NCBI GenBank assembly: GCA_963930655.1
Contig: OZ005608.1
Span: forward strand, 15,624,001-15,688,000
Reading direction: 5' to 3'
Source: Myrica gale
Lineage: Eukaryota > Streptophyta > Magnoliopsida > Fagales > Myricaceae
DNA length: 64,000 nucleotides
The translations under genes and the position numbers were made by a program. Shown in pieces: positions 1 through 9,469 of this stretch. Position 1 is the stretch's first letter. Each line of letters begins with the position of its first letter. Under the pieces are notes generated by a model, which searched no databases, was not told where the DNA came from, and saw only the letters and a list, made by a program, of their open reading frames with translations.

Positions 1-598
1 GTTGTTCTTCCTGCCTACGGGCTGTGATTGTGCTAATACCTGAAGCACCACATGTCAAGTTGAACGGTTTATTCAGGTTAGGTAAAGATAATAAAGAAGC
101 ATCGGGGCACTCCTGTTTGAGTAACGGCAGCGCCTTCGCTTGTTCTTCTTCCCATCGAAATCTAACATTCTTCTTGGTCACATCGGTAAGGATTATGGTG
201 AATCGGGGAATAGGAGGCCGATACTTTACCATTATTTTGTGGATGACTTGGTGATTATCGCTCGTTCTCCATGTCACATCCTTATACTCCTGCAAAATAG
301 AGACAATAGAACTAGGCATGGAAGGATCAATTTCATTAGTTTTTAAAAATGCCTTTTTGTACAAAGGTACAATCGTAAGCTGGTTTGACGGAGTGGCTTG
401 CTTGCTCTCGCTCACTTTTGCCTTGGAATTCTCTTTTCTCACGGATTTTCTCTCCATGGCCGAATCTTCTATCTCTTTTGTGTTGGCCTCTCTCGGATTT
501 TCACTCTCTCTTGGATTTTCTCTCATTCTCTGATTTTCACTCACTCTCTGTTTTTCACTCACTCTCTGATTTTCACTCACTCTCTGATTTTCACTCAT
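1..598 (-). pseudogene. Ty3/gypsy pol remnant (copy B), reverse transcriptase core deleted
   Basis: On the - strand this continues the gag-protease frame at 599-2170. It first reads a low-complexity SEN-rich linker, then a conserved pre-RT segment (SSIVSILQEY), and then jumps to KYRPPIPR, VTKKNVRFRWEEEQ and CGASGIS, which match the start of RT and the RT/RNase H junction of the related copy at 5700-6850. The RT palm, including the YFDD catalytic box, is therefore missing: more than 150 residues are deleted. The left end of the window cuts the element, so the rest of pol is not visible. It cannot encode a working polymerase. Confidence 0.75.
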
Positions 599-600
599 TT
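525..600 (-). repeat. 18-bp coding minisatellite (Ser-Glu-Asn-Gln-Arg-Val units)
   Basis: About four near-identical 18-bp units with the core ACTCACTCTCTGATTTTC lie in the linker between protease and reverse transcriptase of copy B. On the - strand they read as a charged S-E-N-Q-R-V repeat. The related copy at 5560-5620 has fewer units, so the repeat number varies between family members. Confidence 0.7.
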
Positions 601-2170
601 ATTTTTTCTCACTCTCTTTCTTTTTCTCACTTTCTTTCTTTTGATCACTCTCTTGTTGCAACCTCACTTGATCTTCATATACTTGTTGTGGTGTCAATGG
701 AACAAGAGTGATCGGCTTCTGATTAAGTACAAAAGAGTACTTATTCGTAAAGCCATCATGCTTGACACGTCGATCGAATTGCCATGGTCGCCCTAGCAAT
801 AAGTGTCCGGATTGCATTGGTACTACATCACATAAGACTTCATCTTCGTACTTACCAATCCGCATAGCTACTAACACTTGCTTGTCCACCCTTATTTCTC
901 CACTATCATTCAGCCATTGCAACTTGTAAGGCCTAGGGTGCTTCAACAAGGGCAAACTTAATTTCTCTACCATAATCAAGCTTGCAACATTAGTAGAACT
1001 ACCTCCATCAATAATCACACTACATACCTTGTCTTTGACGTAGCACCTAGTGTGAAAGATATTCTCCCGTTGCACTTCCTCATCTCCTATTGCTTGCAAG
1101 CTCAAGGCTCTCCTTGCAACCAAGGTCAACGCATCGGGGGCTACATATTCCTCCTCGGAAACATCCTCCAACGGTGGCATGTGGTCGGTGTCAGATCCTT
1201 CACTATCGGTCATGATCTCTCCATTGGCCTTCAACACCACGACTTGCTTGTTTGGACATTGGCTGGCTATATGTCCCCTGCCTTGACATCGAAAACATTT
1301 GATATCACGATTTCTAGAAGTAGAAGCTTCATTTTTACCTTGAGAAGTGTGGCTGGTGGTAGGGGTTTTGGGCTCGGGCTCGGGCTCGGGTTTGGACCCT
1401 TGTGACTTGTCCATGGGCTTGGTGTAGGTTGGTTTGGAAAAAGTAGCATTCGAACTATGGCTTGCACGTCCCCCACTTCCTCGCTGGAGTTGCTGCTCCA
1501 CTTTAATAGCCATATGCACCATGTCTTCTATCTCCACATAATGTTGCATCTCCACCCTATCATGGATCTCCCGGCTCAGATCATGTAGGAAACGAGCCAT
1601 GGTAGCCTCTTCGTCCTCCTCAACATTTGCACGGGTCATGGCCATCTCCATCTCCTTGTAATAGTCTTCTACACTTCGGCTTCCTTGCTTAAGGCTTTGT
1701 AACTTTTTGTACAGCTCCCGGTAGTAGTGGCTTGGAACAAACAGTTTTCTCATCACCGCCTTCATGGCATCCCATGTCTCTATTGGACGTTCTCCATTCC
1801 GCCTCCTATTTATCACAAGTTGATCCCACCAAGTTATAGCATACTCAGAAAACTCAACGACTGCTAATTTTACCTTATTGGTTTCAGAGTAATTATGGCA
1901 ATCAAACACGAACTTCATCTTCTTCTCCCACTCAAGATAGGCTTCCAGATCAGATCTCCCTTGGAAAGACGGAATCCTCATCTTGATACCACTGAAGTTG
2001 TTATCTTCTCGAATCCTAGCTTCTCTTCGTCCTCCATATCTCCTATAGCCAATATGAAAATCACGATCCGCTTTCTCTTCAAAGTCAAATCTGTAAGGCT
2101 CTTCTTCGTAGTCTCTTTCCCCCCTCCTTTGTGGGCGCCTATCATAGAGACCCTTCAAGAAACTCCCCAA
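599..2170 (-). pseudogene. Ty3/gypsy gag-protease open frame (copy B), N-terminally truncated
   Basis: An uninterrupted 523-codon - strand frame of a Ty3/gypsy retrotransposon. Residues about 60-240 match the plant retrotransposon gag domain (SDLEAYLEWEKKM, AITWWDQL, YYRELYKKLQSL). A CX2CX4HX4C zinc knuckle (CFRCQGRGHIASQC) lies at about 289-302, and an aspartic-protease DGGS motif at about 387. The frame is intact here but begins inside gag: roughly the first 80 residues are missing, and the sequence upstream is an LTR-start fragment (2172-2399), so the LTR body, primer site and gag start were lost in one deletion. The ATG at 2170 is fortuitous. Gag would form virus-like particles and the protease would process the polyprotein, but with no LTR on this side and the RT deleted this copy is dead. 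Confidence 0.85.
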
Positions 2171-2171
2171 A

Positions 2172-2399
2172 AATGTTTCTTTTCAACTTGATGCTCAGCC
2201 TTCTAGAACGTGAATAAAATTAACACTCCTTTGTGGGCCACGTGAGTCTTGTTCAATGGGTCTCCATGAATTTGCTTGAGCCCATGCCGCTTGAATCAGC
2301 CCACTGAGTAGCTCCTTAAACTTCTTGGCTCGTGCCCTCGTAACCGGCCCAATGGGAACTGGAATTGGATCCTCCAACGATGTACCGTGATTTCCATCA
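2172..2399 (-). mobile_element. Fragment of LTR start (copy B) carrying the pol C-terminus
   Basis: Read on the - strand, it starts with TGATGG at 2399, the same first bases as the LTR of copy C (8423). It encodes about 60 residues with the motif [20 protein letters not shown], the C-terminus of pol, which in this family lies inside the LTR. It follows gag copy A (2400-2457) abruptly, so 2399/2400 is taken as the point where B inserted into A. Similarity to the C LTR stops soon after GTTCTAGAA, and a deletion then joins it to mid-gag. Confidence 0.65.
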
Positions 2400-2457
2400 A
2401 GATCTACCTTGAAAAGACGGAATCTTCATCTTAATTTCACTCAAGTTGTTATCTTCT
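2400..2457 (-). pseudogene. gag fragment (copy A), left part
   Basis: A short - strand gag segment reading EDNNLSEIKMKIPSFQGRS. It is the direct continuation of the gag fragment at 9205-9469; element C (2458-9204) sits between the two halves, with CTTCT duplicated. On its other side it is cut by the LTR start of copy B. Confidence 0.7.
2453..2457. repeat. Target site duplication CTTCT (left) of element C
   Basis: CTTCT lies directly before the TGATGTG terminus of the inverted LTR and is repeated at 9205-9209 directly after the CACATCA terminus of the 3' LTR. Removing one copy and the insert restores the gag sequence seen in sister copies. Confidence 0.85.
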
Positions 2458-3220
2458 TGATGTGAACCCCGTTATCCCGTAACGAGACCCAACAACTATA
2501 GGGAACCCAAGATCATTTCTAGCATGGATTCGAATGGAACCTCGACCTGTTGCTTAGGAAAGCAAGAACCTCGGTATGGTGAAGACGCCACAAACGGGAT
2601 GGAAATCCTTTTGATAAGTCGAGTTGAACGCCACGAGAAATCCCGATAAGTTCGAGAAGTTCTTCAAAGAACCAAAGAGAATTAAACCTCACAAAACCGT
2701 GTGTATTGAATGAATCTCGAAATACAACTTAAGCCTCTATATATAGGCCAAACCAATACACGAAAAACCCTAAAGGAAAAACTCCTAAACATGGAAATAA
2801 AGTGGCGCCTAAACCTAGTAAATAAGGTAACTTAATGACACCTAAAATAAACTCGATTACTAAGGAAATAACACTTGGCGCCTAAACCAAAAAGGAAACA
2901 AATTTAACACCTAAAATCAACTCGAAACAACACCTATAAGGAAAGAGAGGTGCGGCTAATTGCTGCCCAAAATCATGCCATCCGAACCCTAATTAGGATT
3001 AGCTTCTAGAAGACTTCCTTGCCAAGTCAAATGAAAACCCTACTCGAGCTCTTCTAGAACTTGAAGCACATTGACAATCCGTGGGTCATGCTCAATGGGC
3101 TTCCACGCCTTTGCTTGATCTCATGCCTCTTGAATTAGCCCGTTGAGTGCATCCTTGAACTTCTTTGCTCGTGCCCTTATAACCGGTCCACTTGGTACTT
3201 GAACGGGTTCCTTTGAAACG
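2458..3220 (-). mobile_element. Inverted, nearly complete LTR at the left end of element C
   Basis: This 763-bp block is the reverse complement of about 8441-9204, i.e. the 3' LTR without its first 18 or so bases, with only scattered differences. It begins TGATGTGAACC, the exact complement of the LTR 3' end, immediately after the CTTCT target duplication. Its far end includes the inverted pol C-terminal coding stretch and stops at 3220, where sequence switches to a direct LTR fragment. Confidence 0.9.
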
Positions 3221-3222
3221 GA

Positions 3223-3337
3223 GAGGTTCTTGCTTTCCTAAGCAACAGGTCGAGGTTCCATTCGAATCCATGCTAGAAACGATCTTGGGTTCCCTATAGT
3301 TGTTGGGTCTCGTTACGGGATAACGGGGTTCACATCA
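3223..3337 (+). mobile_element. Direct 115-bp 3' piece of the left LTR of element C
   Basis: Matches 9090-9204 of the 3' LTR and ends CACATCA two bases before the primer binding site, as a normal 5' LTR should. At three variable positions it agrees with the inverted LTR beside it (2458-2572) rather than with the 3' LTR, so the two left-hand pieces descend from one LTR copy. Confidence 0.85.
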
Positions 3338-3339
3338 TT

Positions 3340-3351
3340 TGGTATCAGAGC
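3340..3351 (+). other. Primer binding site for initiator Met-tRNA
   Basis: TGGTATCAGAGC, two bases after the LTR end, is complementary to the 3' end of plant initiator methionine tRNA and primes minus-strand reverse transcription. Confidence 0.9.
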
Positions 3352-4083
3352 TTTGGTTCTAGTTCGGGTTTGCTTATCCTTTATTTGTTATCGTTCTTTG
3401 TTTCTTTCAATATCCTTCAACTACCTTCTCTAATTCATTTTCCTTTGTTTCTGTCCTACAATCGGCTCCTATCAACTACTTAGCCGAAATTTCTTGACTT
3501 CTCTATTCAAGCTTTGCTAGAGCTGGTTCTTGTTATCTCTTGTTCAAAAGTTTCATATCTTAGTGTATTGAGATCTTGTGCTATTGTTATCAAAGGAGAA
3601 AAGAAATAGACTCCCAAAAGAAGAAGAAAGAAAGGGGTCCGAAAAAAAAATTTTTTGATTGTTTCCTTATATTGGGGTGGGGTCCCTATTAGTCCGAAAA
3701 TCTCGTTACCCCAAACAAGTATATTTTTTTTTTCTGCTGTGACGAATCACTACCTACTCTAGTTGCCACCTTTCTAATCCATCGTGTTCTTTGCATTCTT
3801 ATTCCCTTGATATTATTTATCTTGCTTTCTCTGAAATTCCTTGATGAGTTCTTGTTGAATCGTTGCTGGAATTCTTTGATTGTTTGTTTAGTTTCAAAAG
3901 AACCGCAAGAGGATTACCGAGTGGAAAAAGGCAAGAGTGGTGAGATTATTAGAGGGTAAAAGCCATATATTGTGAGTGAAATACGAGTGACTAGAGACCC
4001 TATTCTTGAGTGAGACACGTAAGGGAAAGATTAGTGAGGTCCTTTTCTTTTTTTTCTTTCTAACACTATATTTTGCATTAATC
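3352..4083 (+). other. Untranslated leader of element C
   Basis: About 730 bp between primer site and gag start. It is T-rich with no long frame and has homopolymer runs at 3640-3660 and 3725-3735. No other function is visible. Confidence 0.6.
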
Positions 4084-5095
4084 ATGTCTCGTGATAGTGG
4101 CAAGAGCATGGCCGACGATGATACAAGCGTCCCTAATCATAAGTTGCTTATGGAGGCCTTATCAAGTCAGCTGGACAGAACACTGAATAAGAAATGGGAA
4201 TCCTTCCAGGAGACGATGGAGCACATACGCGAACAGGTAGATAGGCTGAAGCATCGTCAACCCCAACCTGGTTTCAATGGCCGTAGACGAGAAAGAACAC
4301 CACGGAGGGAGGAAAGAGACTACGAAGAAGAGCCTTACAAATCTGACTTTGAAGAGAAAGCAGATCGTGATGTATATGTTGGCTATAGGAGATATGGGGA
4401 GCGAAGAGACGTTAGGAATCGAGAAGATAACAACGTCAGCGGTATTAAAATAAAGATTCCGTATTTTCAAGGGAGATCTGATCTGGAAGCCTATCTTGAG
4501 TGGGAGAAGAAGATGTAATTCGTGTTTGATTGCCATAACTATTCCGAAACCAAGAAGGTAAAATTAGCAGTCATTGAGTTTTCTGACTATGCTATAACTT
4601 GGTGGGATCAACTTGTGATAAATAGGATGCGGAATGGAGAACGTCCAATAGAGACATGAGAGGCTATGAAGGCAGTCATGAGAAAACGATTTGTTCCAAG
4701 CTACTACTACCGGGAGTTGTACAAAAAGTTACAAAGCCTAAAGCAAGGAAGTCGAAGTGTAGAAGACTATTATAATGAGATGGAGATGGCCATGATCCGT
4801 GCAAATATTGAGGAGGATCGAGAGACTACCATGGATCGTTTCCTACATGGCTTGAATCGGGAGATCCATGGTAGAGTGGAGATGCAACAATATGTGGAGA
4901 TAGAAGAAATGGTACATATGGCTATCAAAGTGGAGCAGCAACTCAAGAGAGTGAGTGGGGGACGTGGCAGCCATAATTCGAATTCTACTTTTTCCAAGCC
5001 AACCTACACCAAGCCCATGGACAAGCCACAAATGTCCAAACCCGAGCCCGAACCCCCTACCACCAGCCACACTTCTCAAGGTAAAACTGAGCTTG
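4084..5095 (+). pseudogene. gag of element C, broken
   Basis: The ATG at 4084 starts a frame with MSRDSGKSMADDD, then a basic and acidic stretch and the retrotransposon gag core (SDLEAYLEWEKKM, AITWWDQL, ELYKKLQSLKQGSRSVEDYY). It is broken by TAA at 4516-4518 and by TGA near 4657. Compared with copy B, about 76 codons are deleted at about 5092, removing the whole CCHC zinc knuckle and shifting the frame. The product, a virus-like-particle protein, cannot be made intact and would lack its RNA-binding finger. Confidence 0.85.
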
Positions 5096-5700
5096 CAAGC
5101 AAAGGGTGATGAGGAAGTGCAGCGGGAGAACATCTTTCACACTAGGTGCTACATCAAAGACAAGGTATGTAGTGTGATTATTGATGGTGGTAGTTGTCCT
5201 AATGTTGCGAGCACAGTCATGGTTGAAAAGTTGGGATTGCCCGTGTTGAAACATCATTGGCCATATAAGTTGCAGTGGTTGAATGATAGTGGAGAAATAA
5301 GGGTGAACAAGCAAGTGTTAGTTGCTTTTCGAATCGGTAAGTACGAAGATGAAGTGATGTGTGATGTAGTACCGATGCAAGCGAGACACTTGTTGCTAGG
5401 GAGTCCGTGGCAATTCGATCGACATGTGAAGCATGATGGCTTTACGAGTAAGTACTCTTTTGTACTTAATCAGAGGCCAATCACTCTTGTACCCTTGACA
5501 CCGCAGCAAGTATATGAAGATCAAGTGAGGTTGCAGCAAGAGAGTGATCAAAAAAAAGAGAGTGAGCAAAAGAAAGAGAGTGAAAATCAGAGAGTGAGTG
5601 AAAATTCGAGAGCGGCCGACAAAAAAGAGAGAGAAGGTTCGGCCATTGAGAGAAAATCAGAGAGAAAAAAGAATTTCTATGCAAAAGTGAGTGAGGTCAA
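5096..5700 (+). pseudogene. Aspartic protease region of element C
   Basis: After the deletion junction the frame reads GDEEVQRENIFHTRCYIKDK, then the protease active-site motif IIDGGS followed by NVAS, and a LLLGSPWQFDR box seen also in copy B. It ends in an acidic and basic repeat (ESEQKKESENQRV) and runs out of frame near 5700. The enzyme would cleave the Gag-Pol polyprotein. The DGGS form, in place of the common DSGS or DTGS, is shared with copy B and is typical of this branch of plant gypsy elements. Confidence 0.8.
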
Positions 5701-6800
5701 GCGAGCGATGCTTTTCAAATCAACCGATGATTGTACTTTTGTACAAAGGGGCCTTTTTAAACACTAACGCTCTTGACCATGCTTTGCCTAGTTCTATTGT
5801 TTCTCTTTTGCAGGAATATGACGATGTCTTCCCCGAAGAAACACCACATGGATTACCTCTGATTCGAGGGATCGAAAATCAAATTGATTTTGTCCCCGGT
5901 GCTGCCATTCCAAATCGACCAGCTTATAGGAGCAATCCCGAGGAGACCAAGGAGCTTCAACAGCAAGTCAGTGAGTTGTTGGATAAGGGGCACGTGAGGG
6001 AAAGCATGAGCCCATGTGCTGTTCCGGTTCTACTTGTACCTAAGAAGGATGGGTCGTGAAGAATGTGCGTTGATTGCCGAGCCATCAACAATATCACGGT
6101 AAAGTATCTTCATCCTATTCCTCGCTTAGATGACGTGTTAGATGAGTTGCATTGTTCTTGTGTGTTTTGAAAAATTGATTTGAAGAGTGGATACCATCAA
6201 ATTAGAGTAAAAGAAGGAGACGAATGGAAAACAACTTTTAAAACAAAATATGGTTTGTATGAATGGTTAGTAATGCCTTTTGGGTTGACTAACGCCCCGA
6301 GCACTTTTATGAGACTTATGAACCATGTTTTGCGTGCCTTTATAGGTAGATTCGTTGTTGTTTATTTTGATGATATACTCATTTATAGCAAAAATATGGA
6401 TTATCATGTAGCACACTTGAAATCTGTTTTGGATGTGCTTCGGAAAGAAAAATTGTTTGCTAATATGAAGAAGTGCACTTTTTACACCGATAAGCTTGTA
6501 TTCTTGGGATTTGTTGTTAGTGCACAAGGTATACAGGTTGATGAAGAGAAGGTACGTGCAATTCAAGAATGGCCGAGTCCCACAAGTGTAGGTGAGGTTC
6601 GTAGTTTTCATGGCCTTGCAAGTTTTTACCGGCGGTTCGTGAAGGACTTTAGTAGCATAGCCGCACCACTTACCGAAGTAATCAAGAAGAACGTGGGATT
6701 CCAATGGGGAGACGCGCAAGAGAAGGCGTTTCAATTACTTAAGGAGAAGCTAACCCATGCTCCTTTATTGTCTTTGCCTAACTTTTCCAAAAACGTTTGA
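5700..6800 (+). pseudogene. Reverse transcriptase of element C, broken
   Basis: The conserved RT blocks appear in order: [86 protein letters not shown], the catalytic box [11 protein letters not shown] and [15 protein letters not shown] at 6057-6059 and another at about 6168 interrupt it, and an extra base near 6792 shifts the frame into RNase H. The YFDD active-site residues are intact. It copied the element RNA into cDNA, but this copy is inactive. Confidence 0.9.
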
Positions 6801-7150
6801 AATTGAATGTGATGCTTCAGGTATTGGCATTGGCGCAGTTTTTATGCAGGACGGACGACCAATTGCTTATTTCAGCAAGAAACTAAGCGGGGCAGCCTTA
6901 AACTATCCCACCTACGACAATGAGCTGTATGCACTAGTCCGGGCCTTGGAAACATGGCAGCACTACCTATGGCCTAAGGAATTCGTGATTCATACCGATC
7001 ATGAATCCTTGAAACATTTGAAGGGCCAACACAAGCTAAACAAAAGGAATGTGCGCTGGGTGGAGTTCATTGAGATGTTTACATACGTCATTCGGTATAA
7101 GCAAGGTAATGAGAATGTGGTAGCCGATGCCCTTTCTCGCAGGTATGCTC
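6790..7150 (+). pseudogene. RNase H of element C
   Basis: Reads [15 protein letters not shown], then [48 protein letters not shown] and [11 protein letters not shown], the standard plant gypsy RNase H series with the catalytic Asp-Glu-Asp positions present (CDAS, NELYA, HTDH). It would degrade the RNA strand of RNA-DNA hybrids. It is joined to RT only across a one-base frameshift. Confidence 0.88.
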
Positions 7151-8621
7151 TACTTTCCACACTAGATGCCAAGTTATTAGGTTTTGAGCATATTAAGAAT
7201 TTATATTCTGATGACCATGACTTTGGTGATGAATATAGTGCTTGTGAGAAAATTGCATGTGGTAAATTCTTTAGGCTTGATGGGTTCTTGTTCCGAGAAA
7301 ATAAGCTATGTGTGCCTAATTGTTCAATGCGGGAGTTATTAGTGCAAGAATCCCATGGGGTGGACTAATGGGACATTTTGGAGTTGCCAAAACCTTAGCT
7401 ATTTTACAAGAACACTTCTATTGGCCTCACATGAAGAGGGATGTCGACAGAATTTGTGGTAGGTGTATCACATGTAGACAAGCTAAGTCCAAAGTGCAGG
7501 CCAATGGTTTGTATACTCCCTTACCTATTCCTAGTGAGCCTTGGATTGATATTTCCATGGATTTTGTGCTAGGATTGCCTAGGACTAAACGTGGAAGAGA
7601 TTTGATTTTTGTGGTCGTAGATAGATTTTCTAAAATGGCACATTTTATTTCATGTCACAAAACGGATGATGCGTCGCATGTTGCTGATCTATTCTTTAGG
7701 GAAATTGTAAGACTACATGGCATGCCTAGGACGATTGTCTCGGAAAGAGATGCAAAATTTTTGAGTTATTTTTGGAAGACTTTGTGGTGTAAGTTAGGCA
7801 CTAAGTTATTGTTTTCCACTACTTGTCACCCACAAACGGATGGTCAAACTGAAGTTGTCAATAGGACTTTGTCTACTTTTTTACGGGCGATCATTAAAAA
7901 GAACATTAAAACTTGGGAAGAATGTTTACCACATGTTGAGTTTGCCTATAATAGAGCTGTTCATTCTGCTACTCAATTTTCTCCATTTGAAATAGTCTAT
8001 GGTTTTAATCCTTTGACTCCATTGGACTTATCGCCTTTGCCTGTCACTGAACATGTTAATTTAGATGGCAAAAGGAAAGCTGACTTTGTTAAGCAGATTC
8101 ACGAGCAAGCAAGACTCAACATTGAGCGACGAACGAAACAGTATGCAAAACAAGCCAATAAGGGTCGTCATAAGATAGTTTTTGAACCCGGCGATTGGGT
8201 TTGGATACATATGCGGAAAGAGAGATTTCCCACGAAACGACATTCCAAATTGCTCCCACGAGGCGATGGTCCTTTCCAAGTCCTCGAGCGCATCAATGAT
8301 AACGCCTACAAACTAGATTTACCTGGTGAGTACACGGTCAGTTACACATTTAATGTTACTGATCTGAGTCCTTTTGATGTAGGTGAAGATTTGAGGGCAA
8401 ATCCTTTTCAAGAGGAGGGGAATGATGGAGCTCAAGGTGTCGTTTCAAAGGAACCCGTTCAAGTACCAAGTGGACCGGTTACAAGGGCACGAGCAAAGAA
8501 GTTCAAGGATGCACTCAACGGGCTAATTCAAGAGGCATGGGATCAAGCAAAGGCGTGGAAGCCCATTGAGCATGACCCTAGGATTGTCAATGTGCTTCAA
8601 GTTCTAGAACAGCCCGAGTAG
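7151..8621 (+). pseudogene. Integrase of element C with LTR-encoded C-terminus
   Basis: A one-base deletion near 7359 breaks the linker before the zinc-binding region (GHFGVAKT, then CGRCITC). The catalytic core follows with its DDE residues: D in [10 protein letters not shown] in VSERDAKF and E in [12 protein letters not shown]-terminal domain reads [18 protein letters not shown] and [19 protein letters not shown]. The frame then crosses the polypurine tract into the 3' LTR and ends with [20 protein letters not shown] and a stop at 8621. No clear chromodomain is seen; the C-terminal extension resembles the targeting-tail region of CRM-type elements, which is inference. Confidence 0.9.
8410..8422 (+). 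other. Polypurine tract of element C
   Basis: AAGAGGAGGGGAA lies directly before TGATGG, the first bases of the 3' LTR. It primes plus-strand synthesis. It lies within the integrase reading frame. Confidence 0.8.
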
Positions 8622-9204
8622 GGTTTTCATTTGACTTGTCAAGGAAGTCTTCTAGAAGCTAATCCTAATTAGGGTTCGGATGGCATGATTTTGGGCAGCA
8701 ATTAGCCGCACCTCTCTTTCCTTATAGGTGCTGATTTCGAGTTGATTTTAGGTGTTAAATTTGTTTCCTTTTTGGTTTAGGCGCCAAGTGTTATTTCCTT
8801 AGTAATCGAGTTTATTTTATGTGTCATTAAGTTACCTTATTTACTAGGTTTAGGCGTCACTTTATTTCCATGTTTAGGAGTGTTTCCTTTAGGGTTTTTC
8901 GTGTATTGGTTTGGCTTATATATAGAGGCTTAAGTTGTATTTCGAGATTCATTCAATACACACGATTTTGTGAGGTTTAATTCTCTTTGGTTCTTTGAAG
9001 AACTTCTCGAAATTATCGGGATTTCCCGTGGCGTTCAACTCGACTTATCAAACGGATTTTCATCCCGTTTGTGGCGTCTTCACCATACCGAGGTTCTTGC
9101 TTTCCTAAGCAACGGGTCGAGGTTCAATTCGAATCCATGCTAGAAACGATCTTGGGTTCCCTATAGTTGTTGGGTCTCGTTACGGGATAACAGGGTTCAC
9201 ATCA
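8423..9204 (+). mobile_element. Complete 3' LTR of element C (782 bp)
   Basis: Starts TGATGG after the polypurine tract and ends CACATCA before the CTTCT duplication; ends are TG...CA with a 5-bp inverted repeat TGATG/CATCA. Its first 199 bases encode the pol C-terminus up to the stop at 8621. A TATA-like TATATATAGAGG at 8926 could be the promoter, with the transcript start just downstream. Confidence 0.88.
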
Positions 9205-9209
9205 CTTCT
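9205..9209. repeat. Target site duplication CTTCT (right) of element C
   Basis: Direct repeat of 2453-2457, immediately after the 3' LTR end. Confidence 0.85.
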
Positions 9210-9469
9210 CGATTCCTAGCTTCTCTTCGCCCTCCATATCTCCTATAGCCAACATGAGAATCACGGTCCTTTTCCTCCTCAAATTCAGATCTATAAGGCT
9301 CTTCTTCGTCCTCCCTTTCCTCCCTCCGTGGTGCTCTCTCCCTTCTACGGAAGTTGGAGCCGTTTTGGGGTTGCTTCGTCTCCAGCTGAGCTACCCGTTC
9401 GTTTCTGCGCTCCACTATCTCGTGTACTGACTCTATTTGCGCCTTCAGAGATTTCTCCAGTCGACTCAT
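9205..9469 (-). pseudogene. gag N-terminal fragment (copy A), right part
   Basis: On the - strand this reads SRLEKSLKAQIESVHEIV, then RRRERAPRREERE, EEEPYRSEFEEEKDRD and GYRRYGGRREARNRE, aligning with residues about 50-120 of gag of element C. It continues at 2457-2400 after removal of element C. Its 5' side is cut at 9469 by a long LTR beginning TGTGAGACCCCGAA, so the true gag start is not present; the ATG at 9469 is formed with the first base of that insertion. Confidence 0.8.

Larger units (their letters stand above)
2458..9204 (+). mobile_element. Ty3/gypsy retrotransposon (copy C) with inverted left LTR
   Basis: A 6.75-kb insertion in gag copy A, flanked by CTTCT on both sides. Order: inverted LTR (2458-3220), last 115 bp of a direct LTR (3223-3337), primer site, leader, gag, protease, RT, RNase H, integrase, polypurine tract, complete direct LTR (8423-9204). 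The domain order (integrase after RNase H) makes it Ty3/gypsy. The LTR overlaps the pol C-terminus, as known for CRM-type plant chromoviruses, so CRM affinity is possible but unproven. The coding region has stop codons and frameshifts, many fitting C-to-T decay. The two outward termini are both the U5 end of the LTR, which is abnormal. Confidence 0.9.

Noticed and set aside
2195-2377. 60-codon - strand frame as an independent small gene
   Set aside because: It is the pol C-terminus that this retrotransposon family carries inside its LTR.
5085-5100. The gag deletion as a spliced-out intron (retroposed mRNA)
   Set aside because: The GTAAAA at the left edge is retained rather than removed and the frame is lost, so a splice event does not fit; a simple deletion is more likely.
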